From Corvus cornix cornix (taxonomy: Eukaryota; Chordata; Aves; Passeriformes; Corvidae): 64,000 bases of DNA. The DNA is taken from contig NC_046333.1 in assembly GCF_000738735.6 (NCBI RefSeq), positions 119,343,028-119,407,027 of the forward strand, in the 5' to 3' direction. The notes below the pieces were generated by a model. That model did not search any database. It worked only from the letters and a program-made list of their open reading frames with translations, and was not told where the DNA came from. The position numbers and the translations under genes are program-made. This document shows positions 24,801-39,800 of the stretch, one piece after another; position 1 is the first letter of the stretch; each line of letters begins with the position of its first letter.

Positions 24801-27800
24801 TCCTGGGGAAGCATAACCAGGAGGGCATTTAGTCCAGTTTCTATTCAGTGTAATTCATACAGTATAGTACACCACAAAGAACTTGTGCTGCTAACTGGAA
24901 GAGATACTGGTGTTGCTAAGGGAAGAATTGCCAGCTACTGTATTAGAAAACTACTCTTTTAAAGAGGATGAGAGTACGATTGCTCTTTTGGAGCACTTGA
25001 AGTTGAATTAAATGTAGTTGAGGCTTGACTAGTGTCAGGTTGGTTTCTTTAATATATAATTCAGTGTTGTTGTATACTATCTTCTGGTCAGTTTATCAAG
25101 TATAGTAATAATTGAGTTATCAAATGCAGAATCATAAAATAGACTGTTATCTGTGTGCAGTTTTGATGTAGGGGTAGACCACATGTGATTTGTAAAGCTT
25201 TAAGATTGTCATTTGGACAAAACTCAGATGCCTATATCCCCAGCCCATCATAAGCCTCATGCATACAGCCCTGTGCAAGCAAGCAAGTAAGTAAGAAAAA
25301 AACAGACTCAAGAGAGATAAAGAATTGATGGAGGAAGGAAGAAAAAAGGAAAATAAGAAAAAAAACACAGAATTTTTTTTTTTGTCCTGGGGCAAATAAT
25401 TTTGGCATCATTGCTCTAGTAGTCCATAAGATGAAGATGAGATGGCCTTTGAATTGAAAAGGGTATGTCTATTGCAAACAAGCTGAGTACAGGTTGTTCT
25501 GGGTATGTGTTTTTCCCCCATGTGTATGAGCAGAGATGGCATAGCAGAGCAGAATTACTAATAATCAAGTGTTCAAACTGTTCATCAGAAAACAAACAAA
25601 ATGCAATTATTTCTAGGTATTTTAATGTCTAAGCACAATCCAATTTTATGTGTTTTGTTTTCAGCTAAAGAAGCAATTTCCCACCATGAACCTGAAGATT
25701 CCAGCTAAAAGAATATTTGGAGATAATTTTGATCCTGGTATGTCATCATCTTGTTATTCATTTTGTCAGTTTCTTTATATGAAAATTGATCTATTCCAGC
25801 CTACAAAAAGCTATCTTAGATGAGTTTTGCAGCATTCCTCAAAACAGTGACTAAACCAAAGTTTAGTCATGCTTCAGTCAAGAGCAGGAACTAGTGTGGG
25901 TAGGTGTTTTACCTTGTGATAGTGAACAAAGCATCGCTTGGTTGCCCAGTGCCTCTCTTGCACTGAAGGCTATAGCTCCACCCAACCCTCCCATATTCAG
26001 GATTGTGAGAGATTCTGAACTGCCAGGTGTGATCTCTCTCCTATAAAAGCAAAAGCCGAACCCCAGACTCTTCTTGTTATGTGTAGTCCATTTTAAACTT
26101 TCTTTGTGTGACTTACCCCACAACCATCTCTGAAAAATGAAATAACTCAAGGATTTATCTTTGAGGACTTGTGAACTCTCTATCTAAATGTGCTTCCTTG
26201 TACAGTTTACGTGAAAATGAACTTCTTCTGTAAGTGGAACAACAACAGGAAGCCTGTCTGATGTGAACATGTTGTGCTCCAGGTCCTCATTTAGCTTGCT
26301 CTGTACACAGCAAAATACTAATGAAAGTCACTTGCAAAGTGTGTTGAATTAACCTAGGTGGCACCACGGATAAGTAACTAAAAACACAAATGGGAAGGCC
26401 AGGCCATTGCTCTGTGTGTCTGTACTATTCATTCAAGCCATTTTTACTTCAGGGTTTTCCTGATGCCCTTTGGATCCCTCTCACCCTCCCTTGGCTTGCT
26501 GATGTGATCAGTTTGTAGTTTCATCTCTTCCTGCACCTGTTTCAATAGTTTCGTTTTCTCCTTTGCTGAGGAACAAATGGATCCAGAGCTGTTGAACTCT
26601 TAGGATGTGTAGGTTTAGGTTTTTTTAAAGTTTTTACAAACCAACCTAGTTTTTAGCAGTTACAGTTAATCATCTGGATCCTGCTGTGAAATTCTGTTTT
26701 ATTTTTTATTAAAATAATCAAATACAAGTATCCAGGCTCTGATGTTCTATTCTGATAAAGACGTAAATGATTGCCAAAAGTTCTACATGTATTTTGTCTA
26801 CAGGGACTTTTTGTTTAGTTCTGGTTCCTTTTCTCTGACCTTGGGATTCTCAGAGCTGGCTGAAGACCAGAGAATGTCATGCAGTCTGGTTTGCTGTACA
26901 AGCAAATATGCAGGTGGATTTCTTGGAGCCAGATTTAGGACACTGGAGTTTTAATGGGGGGAAAAAACCTCAACTAAAACTTTATTAAAATTATATATGT
27001 AAAACAAAGTCCTCAAACTTGTTTTAAATTTCTGTGAACTGCACTGAAATCCTTGAAGCATGACAAACTAAATAGTTCTCAAGATGTTTCTTGCTGGGAG
27101 GTAGGGTGGAGATGGAGCCATGATGCTTATGTAAATAATTCTTTTCCTTAACACTTATTTATTGAGGCTTTGATGTAATGTTTCTGCTAGCTCCTGAAAC
27201 AAGTTACATATTTTACAAATATTGAAAAGGTATTTTACTTCTGTAATCCATCCACAGGTATGGAGCATTGTACTACTGCACTGAAATGCAGCAGAGTGAG
27301 ACGTTTACATCCCTTTACCCAAAACCTACCAAAAATACTGTCATTTAAATTGCCATTTAAATGCTCCATTTTTATTGGCACTTAGGTTATTTCAAAATTA
27401 ATCTTGTTTTAACTTGAAAAAATGAAACAGAAACCAGTAAGAATACAGAACCTACAAATTTCAGATGTTACAGCTGTTTTATCTTCACCAGCATGGATAG
27501 CTGTGTAGGCTTAGAGTGACTGAAGACACTGTACATCTGCCACACTGAAACTGCTGATGTTGGTGACTCCCATAATATCTGTATGCAAATTTACCTTCCT
27601 GTTAGTTGTCAGTAATTTGAGATTATTAAATACACTAGGAAGGGTTCAGGGATTATACCCCTGAAACAATATGGATGTTTTTCTTAATATTTTAAATACA
27701 GCTATTAATGAAAACTTAATTTTAACTTCATATTTTAATAATTGTCAGTAATCTGTGTATGACAGTCATTGGAATGCCTTAAAAGTTAATACATGAGCTA

Positions 27801-30800
27801 AATACTCTTTTTCCATACGAGTTATTGTTGATATGAGTAATGAAAGATAAGATTTTTCCATTTTACACTTTATTTTATGTTAAAACTCTCTGTTGTAAAT
27901 CCTTTGTGTATCTTTCCATGTTGCCACAGAACAGTTACGTGTCTTAAGCTTTAGATAAGGCAAGGGATTCTGAGGATTATCTTTTTTAATGTTGGAGATG
28001 ATGTCCAAAATCTAAAGGAAGGTATTTTATTTTGTTATCTTTATGGCTGTATCTGAGTGCCTGCCAACAGGATGAATTGTGTAATTTTCCCACTGCCATA
28101 CATATATTATGGAAATATGCTGCTTGGTGGGACTGTTCATGTAAAGACTTGCGCAACTGATGTCAAGTTTTGCCTGTGGGTTCTTGGGGGTTTTGTTTTT
28201 GTGGAATCAGGTCCTGAAGGGCTCACCCACACAACAAAGGCTGCACAGGTTAGCCCGCTGTGGTTACACACTGTTCTTGAAGCACAAGGTGGCACTTCTA
28301 ATCCACCTGGCTTTCAACATTTTTAACATCTGTAGTGTTACAGAGAAACTGAAATTTGTTCTCTCAGCTCAGTTGGGTGTTTTAAGCTTGCAATTTTCAT
28401 ACATAGAACCAATACCATTCTCAATCAGTCATGGGGCAGTCTCCTTTTAACTTACTTTAAATCCTAAAAAACCTGAATAAGAAAATAAGTCTTTCTCACA
28501 AGCTGACTGATGATTCTAACAAATCTGTTTTTTTCAGATTTTATTAAACAGAGAAGAGCAGGACTGAATGAATTCATTCAAAATTTAGTTAGACAGCCAG
28601 AGCTATGCAACCAGTAAGTAGTTTCATTTCTGTTTTATAAGGGCTGTTGAAAAGACATGAGATGAAAAGACATGTTTAATACAAAATTTCACATTAAGTA
28701 TTTAACCAGAAAATGTATTTCACCTGTTCAGAACTCTTCAGTATAAAAAAAATAAACTTTATATGGCCATCCATTCAGGAAAAATCTGCAGACTGAATAA
28801 TGTAAAAGTGTTTTTGTTCTGTGAAAGCCAACCTACAAATTTGCAGGCAATTAACTGATATTAATTCCAGGGGTGCAGATTCCACTGTAAACTGTTGCTG
28901 TAGGGCAGGTGTTTGTTTTGCCAGTGGCTGTACTGTTTGAGGGCCCTGCTGTCGCTTGCTGCTGCATTGCTGGCAGTCAGTCACTGCCTGCATCCTTTGT
29001 TTTTGTTAGAGCAGCTCACGTGTGCTCTGGAACTCGTTTGAAGCACGATAACCAGGTGGCTTAATTAGCTTGCTGAGATGGTTTGGGTAACCAAGCTGAG
29101 CTGCCTAAAGGAAATGATGAATAAACTTGTTACCTAAAGTGTTCCCAGCAGAAGAACTGCAGATGTGTTCACCACCACCAGTGGTGAATGGGAGGTGGTG
29201 TTAGGACAGAGTCAGCTTCAGCTAAGTCTAGAGAGCAGCACCCTGTGTGTGAACTCATTGTGGGGCAAATGGGTGCCTTCTTTCAGTGGAAAGCTGTAAT
29301 CAGTTTAAACTAAATCCATGCAGCTTTCTGTGTTGCTTGAACTGGTAAAATGGTAAAGCTCTATGCTTGGCTTTAGTGTTGAGTAAATGTCTTTAATACA
29401 TACACTTTGTTTAATTAGCCTATTTGTACAGCCTGTGAAATTGCCCATTTCCCACAGGAAAAAAGTAACTCTAACAGAATATCACTGCAGTTCACAGCAT
29501 GCAACTATTTAATGTCCTGTCAGCCTGGAATATGTTCTTCCTTTCCTTTTTAAATAAAAAAAAAGGAGCATTTTATATATACTTTTTTTTTGATTGGTGG
29601 AAAAAAATTAGTAACAGTCTTTACCAAAGGATACTTTTCCACCAGAACAAATACTGTGAGGTTTGTGGGCTTGGTGCTGTTCTTTGGGAAATAATAAAAA
29701 GCATTTTAGTATGATAAATTATTGAAAACTAATCTGTTTTGTTTCATTAGGAAAGGATACTGGTTTATTTAGGCCAATCTCCTCCTCTGTTTGGTTGTCA
29801 GTATGTCCAATTATCAAATATTTTTGTTTCAAAACATACTATATTTGTTCTCCAAAGGTAAATGGTGTTTTTTTGTTATGGACAGCAGAAATGATGTGCT
29901 AAAAAAAAGGCATCAAACCTCAAATCCACCTGCCTCCTTAAATTTTTATGAGCTTTTAAAATTGTTTTATGCTCGAATGTAACTGTAGAAGAATCAATGT
30001 TCTTTAATATGGCACTTGGCTTACCTGCTTCTTTAAACTGACTTAAACCAGGGTTAAGACACAGGTGTGATAGTGTTTGGTGCTGTTGAAAGTGTAGTCA
30101 GTAACAAGCTTATTAAACACAGTTCTACAATAAAAACAATGAATAGAGACCAAAGTTTGTCTGTGCTGTTCTCCACCCCACACTTGAAGAAACAGTGAAC
30201 TTAGCGGGAGGAAAAGCCTTTAATTCACAATTTAGTGGAAAAGCATTTAATTTTGTAGTAATTTGTATATTGTTTCTCTTTTAATCGATGCAAGGTGATT
30301 GTTTTTCTGATGTTAGCTTTTACTTTTTGCAGTGTTACATTGCAACAAATCATATCAATAATTATGTAATCTGACACCTTTTCTGTGTGCCAGTGAATGT
30401 TGTTGGAGAAAAAAATACCAAATCTTTGATCTCGGTGGTTGGGAATTTTTGTAAAATCTGATGGAAGGTACTCAAGGAATATGTGATGACTGAGTCTTCA
30501 CAGATAGTCCATCCTTGCTTTCTTAGACTGTTTTGCTTTAATGGGCTAATTAAATTTGGTACTAGGTGAAATAACTTATGTAAAGTTAGTGATGTACAAG
30601 GAGGACTTAGTGGGTTATGCATTCTCACAGAACCATTAGGAAATCCACCTTCCACTGCATCTTTTAAGCATTAAAACCACTATCAGCATGTCATATATTT
30701 TAAGTCCTGCTTAGGAAAATTGTTTCACTAAAAGCTTAAGGATGATTCAGCGTGTTCTCATTTCTGTATGGGAAGGCACCTGAACATCTGAAGTGAAAAG

Positions 30801-33800
30801 CACAAATGTCAGATTCAGTGTGTCCAAGATGGTAATATTTACATTATTCCTCAAAACATGCAGCACTGTCTTCTTTTCCTTCAGTGAACTTTTTTTTTGG
30901 GTATGGCACATTTCTTGAATATTGTATCAAAGCCAAACCTTTATGCTCAATAAAAAATCAAAGAAAAACCTATAGTGTGTTGGAGTGATTAGAGAGACCC
31001 TGGGACACTTGATAAGGATTTTCCTGCAGTTGCTGTCAGGTGGAATACAGGGTGAGATTACTGGCTTAGTCCAAATTGGGAATTAAGTGGGCTAGCTTCA
31101 AGCTGCATTTCCTCAGCAGACTTACTGTGAGAGACAACTTGCTCTCACAGGTAGAGTGCAGGTGTTCGAAGGAAAAGTGGCAGAAGGGATAGAGATCTCA
31201 TAATGTGTCCCCCTTGCTGACTGATGTTCTTAATAAGAGCTGGGAGTTGTTTTCCTAGTGAGCACTGTGAGCCTCCCTAAAACACTGCACAACTCCTGAA
31301 AGTGGGCTGCTCACCCCCTCAAATGTAGGCCTTCACTGAAGTATTAATGCATTTAATTGCTGTCTATCAGAACATGTCCAAAGAAAACCTTTTTGAAAAA
31401 CTGTATAATAGAGGATGCATTAAAGATACAATGCAGTTATTTTTAAATAGTCCAAAGTAGCTCCTTTATGAGAATGAGAACATTTGCATAACACTTAAAG
31501 AACTCAAGGATGACAATACTCTGCAACCTGTGGGGAAATGAGTTATCAGTTCTGTAAGTGAGAAGCAGGGTCTGAATGTGTTCTGTAGAAGAAAATCAGT
31601 CACTATTTTTTTCTGATTTCAAAATCTGATTAATATAAAAGTGAATGTGAAACCCTTGAATTGTAGGATCTTGCAGTCTGTGTTGGGGAAAGCAAACCTT
31701 GCATTACATTATTGTCCTCTTTTAAAGTGTTACTGTACTTTACTGTATTATGGCTTTTTGAACCTTTGCTTTCTGTAAGAAAGACATCGGTGGTTTACTT
31801 TTTAAGAAAACGTGGCAAGAAGAGGGAGGAGCTAGGCACCATTATTTAAATAAACTGTGTCTTAAATGTTACTTTTCTGTCACTGGCTATTAATTTTACA
31901 ATTTTGCCTTGAAATTTGTGTGACTTTTTGGGTTTGTTCATATTTCTCTGTGTGCCCAAAATTTTTGTGCGGTATTATATTGTTTTTGTAGGAAGACTAA
32001 TGCAGAACAAGTATTACATAAGCAGCTGTATTTAAGCAGAGCTTGACACCCTTTTGTGTATTCAGAGATAATCCATAAAATAAATTTATTCAGTCAATCA
32101 TAAAAATCCAGACAAAACCAACTTTTGCTGGTAGTATGGGTACAATATATATTGAGCTTTTTAAATGGTTTTCTCATTCCTTTTAGTTTCATAGGTGAGG
32201 TTATTTTAGGAATAGTTTCCATGTATTCTAAAACACACTGAGTTAATCCATGTGAGCTAAAACAGCATAGGAGTCCTATCAATCTGTATAGCATTGTGCA
32301 TTACATGCTGCAGTCTTGCCTAAGAAATTGGTACATGAAACTTTTTATTTTTAATCAGTAGCTCTTTGCAATGCTTTTAGAATTCCCAGTGTGAACAGTG
32401 TAACATCAATCAGTTATGATTCTGGCTATTGTGGATTGTGGAGATTGTGGAATACCCTGCAACAGTACAGCAGCCTTTTCCTGTGAATTGATATTTTTAT
32501 GTTTTTCCTGCTGTGAATTCAGTCATGGACAAAGTTACTGTGGTAACTATTTGAGATGTATTACATCATGCTCTATTTAATCAGCCAGTTTTCCAGAATA
32601 ATTCATGCTGAAAGGTAATTAAGGTTTGTTTCTGTTCTGTCTAGTGAAAAGCATTAACCATAACTTTTTTTTCTTGATTTTGTGATATCCAAATGTTCTA
32701 AAACTTAAATTGTTGCATCATGACCCAGGATTACCACAATGTTCAAACCACTGTGATTTTTGTCTTCCTGGCCTCAGGATGCAAGACAAATGCTGAAATA
32801 GATCAGAATTTGGAGTTCTTATAAAATGGGAAGAATTAAACTGAAATGATGGTGGGAAATTATGTGAACAGTCTTGTTGCTGTGCTTTAAACCTGAAAGG
32901 CTGAAGGAACTGAAACATATTTCAAATAGGACTTAGGAATACAGGATGTAAGTGATGAAGACTGGGAGCCTCAGATAGCATAGGTATGAGGTAGGTTCAG
33001 TAGTGCTGACAGGAAATTAAGGGAGCTGGTGAAGTGTCAGAAACAGCTCATCTCTTACTTCTGATCCTCATTGATCAGAGTTGTGGAGAGTGAATGGATT
33101 GAAAATAGCAAGTACATCTGTTTCTTACATAAAACTACCCTATTTTATATATTCTAGGGACAGATTAAAAGAACAGCTCCATAGTAAGTTAGTGCTTTTC
33201 TTGTACTGAATGGCTTATGTGGAGTTTCCTGTCAGTGACTGTCCTGAGTCCTTCTCAAAGAACTTTGTCTCTGAAATGTAGGTAAGATTTCTTTCCTCAA
33301 TAAGAAGGTTGCCTTTTAGTGAGCTGAATGAACTTGAAAGATTCAAATCATCACTTGAAGTGGTTTATGGACTATACATGATAGCCATTTTTTAGGAATT
33401 AATTTTGCCTCAGTTGTATTACATTATTCTTTACTTGCACTGTGCTGTGGTTCTGAAAATGTTACATTCTTTTGAACTTTCAATCAAGCCTTTCTTTCTG
33501 GAAGCAGGTTCTTGGAATTTTCTTACTTTCCCACCTTTCTCTCAGTCCTTGTCCCCCAGCTCCACCAAGACAGAGCTTGAAACTGCTGCTGAAGATAAAA
33601 TGCATCTCCTTAGGCACTGTGGGAAGCCAGTCGACTCTCTTGCTAATTCCTGAAACATTTGTGTCCTGCAGCTGACTGGAAGGATTTCTTAACACTGTTT
33701 TGACAGTCCCCAGCCAGAAGGAATTCTGAATACAAGATCACCATCTTCTGCTTTAAAATGAATGGGGACAGGAACATTAGTGCTGTGTATCTCTTGGAAC

Positions 33801-36800
33801 TTGTGTCTTTCCTTGGGATACAGATGATGTATTTCATTTGCTATTGTATTTGACAATTAAATTTAGAAAACAAAAATTTTAATTCTTCAGTTTTTTGGAA
33901 GAAAGTTGGTTTCTTGGTGGTTGCTAGCCAGTTAGAATTCATGCTTGCTTCTGATAATTATCTTTAAATGCAGTTCTGCAGTGTTTCCTTCTGAAGTCCT
34001 CACATACATATACTTTAACATGTCAGGTTTCTGCAAGTGAAAAGTTTTGTGCTGCCTATAACACACTTGGCAGTTGAATTATGTTGCTATGAAAGAAAGT
34101 ATTGCTTGTGCACAGTCCTTAATTACCAGAACTTAAATATAAAGCTTTGTAATGAGTAACTCCACTATATGCTGCTGTCCAGTCCTGTACTCTGTTTATG
34201 GCTGAAAATCATGCAGATTATTGGTGTGCTAATGAAGTTAACTGTGTTTCTAGCCCAGATGTCAGAGCCTTTCTTCAGATGGATAACCCAAAACACCAGT
34301 CGGATCCATCTGAAGATGAAGATGAAAGGAGCAGTCGGAAGGTAATAACACAGAAGTAGAACAGTCTTCTAAATTTTAGCTACTTGAGGGCAATCTTCTT
34401 TTGTATATTATTTACTGAAAACTACTGGTAGCTTTTGCAATAAATCCCCTTCCTTCTCTTTTTAAACAACTCAGTTCCACTGTGGGCTGTAAGCTATTTT
34501 TCTGTCAGCTGTGAACTGCAGAGAGGAGTAAAAGTGATTGCTGGCTTTGTCTTGCTTATTTCCCCCTTCCTATATGGGTTAAAGAAACACAACTTTAGTC
34601 ATAGCTTAGCTGTCATCATTTTTGCACTCTGTTCAAAGGCTCTTGCTAAGAACATCTGGCAAGGAGCAGGGGAGATTGAATGTTTAATTGTCTTTTTGTT
34701 TGCTTGTGTGTTCTTTTTTAAAGATGGGGAGAAACAGAATTCTCTCAGGGGAAAAAATGCAGTCTTTCTAAAAGTCACTTAGGAGTAAGGATAGATTTGA
34801 TTTCATTTCACATGTAACACTGTGTGAGGTCTGAAGTTTCTTTTGTCACAAAAATCCACTATATAGCTGGATGGATTATCTGAAAATTAGTTTACAGCCT
34901 CCAGAAACAGGGCTGTTTGAAAAAAGGAGCATGTCTAGGAAGGCAGAAGTGCCATATTTAAGCTTGTCTTCTCTATTACTTACTACTTGGCATAAAGGTG
35001 TGATATTAATTCTGCTCTTCTTATTCAGCCCCTGTTAAAGATGTAAGAGTTGTTTCAGCTTGTGTGTGATCCACGGGAGATTTAGTGTGTTCTGGAAGTT
35101 TGATTTCCAAAGTCACTAGTTTAAAATACCAGTTTCCTCCTCCTTTGAAAGGTATTTTAAGTAATGTGGAATGATAAAAACCGTCTGTGGAAAATTAATG
35201 ACGTGTCATGCCACAACAAATTCCAAAATAGGAAGAGAGCTACTGCATAATGGCCTGGACCCCATATTTTTGGTGGAAAATTCACTCTATAGTTGCTGTA
35301 AATGATGAAGCCAAACAACAAGGAACAAAAAAAAGCCTTAAAAACAAGTCTTTTTTACAATAGCTCTTTTAAAACTGTCCTGTACCACTGTTTCATTTCA
35401 GTGAGTAGTGGCATTCAGTGCTGGTGTCAGGCCATTCTCCACTTCTGGAGTACTGGTTTGTGCTGCCTGACAGCCTGTCCCCAGGTAACTTGTATTTGAG
35501 TGCAGTTTATTCTTCTGTGTTAAATTCCAGAATCACAATGAGAGTACAGATACTGCTTTTCTAAATCAAAAACAAAATGGAGAAAATTACCTAAATGACA
35601 GTGGCTTCCTCTGCTCCCTTTAATTTACAAATTTTGCCTGGGTGTGTACCGGTAAGATTAATGGAATTCCAGGAATTGAGTTATTTAACCTTAATGTCAG
35701 GATAGAAAAGGTTGGTAATGTTTTTCTTGGGGTTGGGAGAATGTTCACTTTCGTGTTTTTAAAAGCACTGTGTCTTTCAGTAAGTACTCTTATATGAACA
35801 GTGTGGGTTTAAAATTAATTATTAGTAAGAACTTGGAGAATTTGGAATAAAAGGCAGAAAATATATTCATAAGGCAAGTACAAGAAAGGTTTAAGTTCTG
35901 AATGAGGAACAAGTTGTTTATTGACATACTCTTCAATTTTTATTTCTGATCTTTTCCTCTCTGTCTGGACACAAATATTTTATTACCTTCATCCTTGAAC
36001 AGGATGTGTGTAGAAAGAATTTGTGACAAGGTGATGATGGCCTGGTATTTCAGTTCCCAACCTGGATGTTAGATCTCTTTAAAATTCTAATGTAACAAAT
36101 GTAAAAGTATGGATTGAGCATATTAGTAGAGTATTTTGAAATTAGTATTGGTTGAAAGATATAAGAGAGAAGTTAAGAAAAAGAGTTACAAGTAAACCTC
36201 TTTGTTTCTCCCAACAGTTAAACTCTACCTCACAGAATATCAACCTTGGACCATCTGGAAATCCTCAGTAGGTTTCAATTAAATTGAATTAAACATAATT
36301 CAATTTAATGTAAATTTTTAAATTTAATTAAAAGGGATTAAAATTAATTGTAAAACCCAAAAAGTTAGACTGACCTTGGGAGTGGTCCCACAGCTTCTGA
36401 AAACAAGTTTGGTTTACTGCATGGCAAAGGAGCAGCTTGCCTTGTTGGTGCTACAGCCCAGTTACTACAGTGGTAACTTGTGTCTCTGTTTGGTGTCTTC
36501 TGCAGTTTCTGTTCTCAGTTCTGTGTAAATCTGCTTTTCTCATCTAGGAGATGACTGCTATTTTGGTTTTGCTTTCCTCAGATTTGTTCTGAGCTAGCAG
36601 GAGGAAGTGGTTAATACATTGCAGTAAGAAATGAAATGTAAGAGTCCTTCCCTTCGGGGGCAATAAATAGAGAGGTGTGTGGTGATGTAACTTGTTTTGG
36701 AATTTGAAAACATGGATAATTGTTTTGCTGACAGAATTGTATTCAGGAAAGAGTAAGGGAATCCTGGGAAGAACTGAAAGGAGTGGTGATGTGGGAAATG

Positions 36801-39800
36801 GAAAAACTGAGGGTGAATTCATACAAACACCAAGAAGAAGCAGGTATTTGGACCTCCCTCCTCTTACTTAAATTTAAAATGAGGAGGATTGGATGGAGGA
36901 AAGAATGGAATAAATAAGAGGGAATAGATAACAAACTTGGTCCTTCCTTTCCTCATGTAAGCTTTAGAATCCATTTGGACTGCTGCAAGTAAGAAATAAG
37001 CTCCAGTAGAAGTCATGGGGAAATGGAGACTTAAAAATGACAGGAAACTAGACCATGGAGAATGAAAGAACAGTCTCGCTTCTCCTTTACATCATAAAGT
37101 TAAACTTAGTAAATAAAATAAACTCAGAGGATGCAACTTGAACACTTTCCCTAGAGGAAAATGGAATTGCAAAATGGAGAGGAGTCATCGTGTCTGAGGA
37201 CAGGTCTGCAGAAGCAGGGCTGGGTGGAGCAAAGAAAAGGAGGGTGCTTACAGGCTGTTGTTCTCACTTTACAACTTGAGTGCTACACTACACTGCTGTA
37301 CAGCTATAGAAGTGGTAATTTCTACCCAGGTGACCTGTCTCCTTCCTAAATATCTTTCAGTGCTAAACCAACAGACTTTGATTTCCTGAAAGTTATTGGG
37401 AAAGGCAGCTTTGGCAAGGTGAGCTTTTATTCCTCTGTCTTATAGTGGTGCAAGGATGCTTGCTGGTTTCTTGTGCACAGTGACTGGAGACTTGGCCAGA
37501 GGTTCCAGAAGTGGTGTTGGTCTAGGGTAGCCCATAAACTGTTCTATTGGATCCCCATTGCTGCTGCTTTGTGGCCCTGCCATTTTTTCCCTGGTGCAGT
37601 TGTTGCCTGCCTCAGCCACTTACTGGGACTAACAAAAGGGAGAGTTTCCCTTTCTCGTTAAGGGCAGTTGGGATCCTGTTTCCCCCAGGGAGGAAGGGAG
37701 GTACCCCTATGCTTATGCAGCAGCTGGAGTACGAATCCTGATTTTCCTCTTGTTGTCATGGACTATTTTGCAAAACCCCTGATACTGTGGAGCAGTGTGA
37801 GCAACAGCACATTGGAAAGTGACTTAAGTATTGATATTTTACAAAGGTGCCAAAGATAATCCATCTTGAAATCTCAGTTTCCAAATTATTTTTCATGTTG
37901 TTGTTTTTCATTCAGTTACCTTTAAATTTTATCCAAAAAAAAAGCTGAAATTGATCTTGATAGAGATTTAGCAGGTCATGGAAAATAAATGTTGTAATTC
38001 AGTCTTCCATTATACCACTGTCGGGATAAATTTTTACTGAACTGTAAGCTCACTCTATTGGCAATTACATTGTTGATGGACTGTATTGGAAGCAAAAAAG
38101 CTGTATTGTGGAAAAAATAGCATGAACACTTTCCAGTTTTGCTGAAATGATAAAATACTACTAATAGTACATGAACTGCAACAGTCACATTTCTTCATTT
38201 TTTTTTTTAATTTCACAGGTTCTTCTTGCAAAACGAAAACTGGATGGGAAATACTATGCTGTCAAAGTGTTGCAAAAAAAAATTGTTCTCAATAGGAAGG
38301 AGGTTAAGAAAAATAGTCTTTTTCCGCCTACCTCCCTTGTTTTTTCCCTTAATTACAAAATCATTCCTGTTTACTTATTGATCTCTTACTTCTTGCAGCA
38401 AAAACATATTATGGCTGAACGTAATGTGCTTTTGAAAAATGTGAAACATCCATTTTTGGTTGGATTACATTACTCATTCCAAACAACAGAAAAGCTTTAC
38501 TTTGTCTTGGATTTTGTTAATGGAGGAGAGGTATGTGGTGGTTTTGTTTGCATTTTAGTCTGTCTATTCTGCTGATTCTAGGTGTGAGGAGTGAAATGGT
38601 TCTTTACAGTAGGCTGTGATCAGCATTCTTCCAATTTTGAAAATCCTATTATTATCTGCTGATGCTACAGGCTTCTGTAGCTATTTGGGCCCTGTTCTTG
38701 TTCTTGTTGACAACTTCAAGTTTATTCATGCTTGTCAGATACAAATACTGTATTTTACAGTTATATGAATTTACCTTTATTACTAATTAATCTTATGTTT
38801 ACATTTTTCATCATGTAAAACTGTCTTCCTCTTGCATCTGCATTAGCTGAGATGCTGATACTTCAAAAGGGGAAGGAATGAAACTTGACAGCTGAATTTA
38901 TTATATTGTGTCAGAGTTGGGACAAGATGGGCTTTTCTCTTGTCTAATGTACTGTCATCTTACTTAGACTGTATTAGTAAAATCCTGATTTGCTCTACTC
39001 TGAATTGTGGGCACAACTTAGTTTTGCGTTGTTTCAGAACTTAGTTTTGTGTTGCTTCAGGCAAAATAATATACAGTTCAAAACAGCTTTCAAATTTGAA
39101 TGGAAAGCTTGGAAAGCTAGGGTGGCTTTTTATTTTTCCTAAACTTTGTAGACAGAAACCAGAAAACTTCATTTTTCTTAAAACCTTTCCAAATTGAATG
39201 TGTAGTATAGTTGAATCCATATGTTTATGATTTAATCTTTGTCTAGACATTTGTATCTCCTCAAATTGTTTGCAGCCTGACAGTTCTCTGTAGTAGAGAG
39301 AATTGGTGGATCAGCTTGGAAAATACATCTCACACAGTGATCTACATCTAGGTTATTTCGGAATACAGTTCTATAAATAATTATGCAAATCTTTGAATAC
39401 AAGCATTTACAGAAATGAAAGATGACTGATTTGATGCCAGGTTATAGTCTGCTTGGGGGCAGTCTTGCATGATTTAGTCTTGCCAACTTCTATTCATCTA
39501 CCATCCGAGCTACAAAAGAGAAGCAGGGAAGAGAGTAAAGCAACAACTAAGTCAAAGTCATGCAGTAAAATCAATTTTATTTCTTTGTACTTTTTTTTTT
39601 TTTAAGTGGACAACAAAATAAATTACTCTTCACTGTAAAATTACATATTATTAACCTGATTTTGTTTTGTCTGTGTTATGTTCTTATTTCCTATTTGCAT
39701 ACTTACAGCTGTTCTTTCACTTACAAAGAGAACGTTCCTTTCCTGAGCACAGAGCCAGATTTTATGCTGCTGAAATAGCCAGTGCACTGGGCTACTTACA

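Noticed and set aside
24436..24828. 130-codon minus-strand open frame in an SGK3 intron
   Set aside because: No recognised similarity, no splice sites in phase, no poly(A) signal. Could be an old repeat, but I cannot support that.
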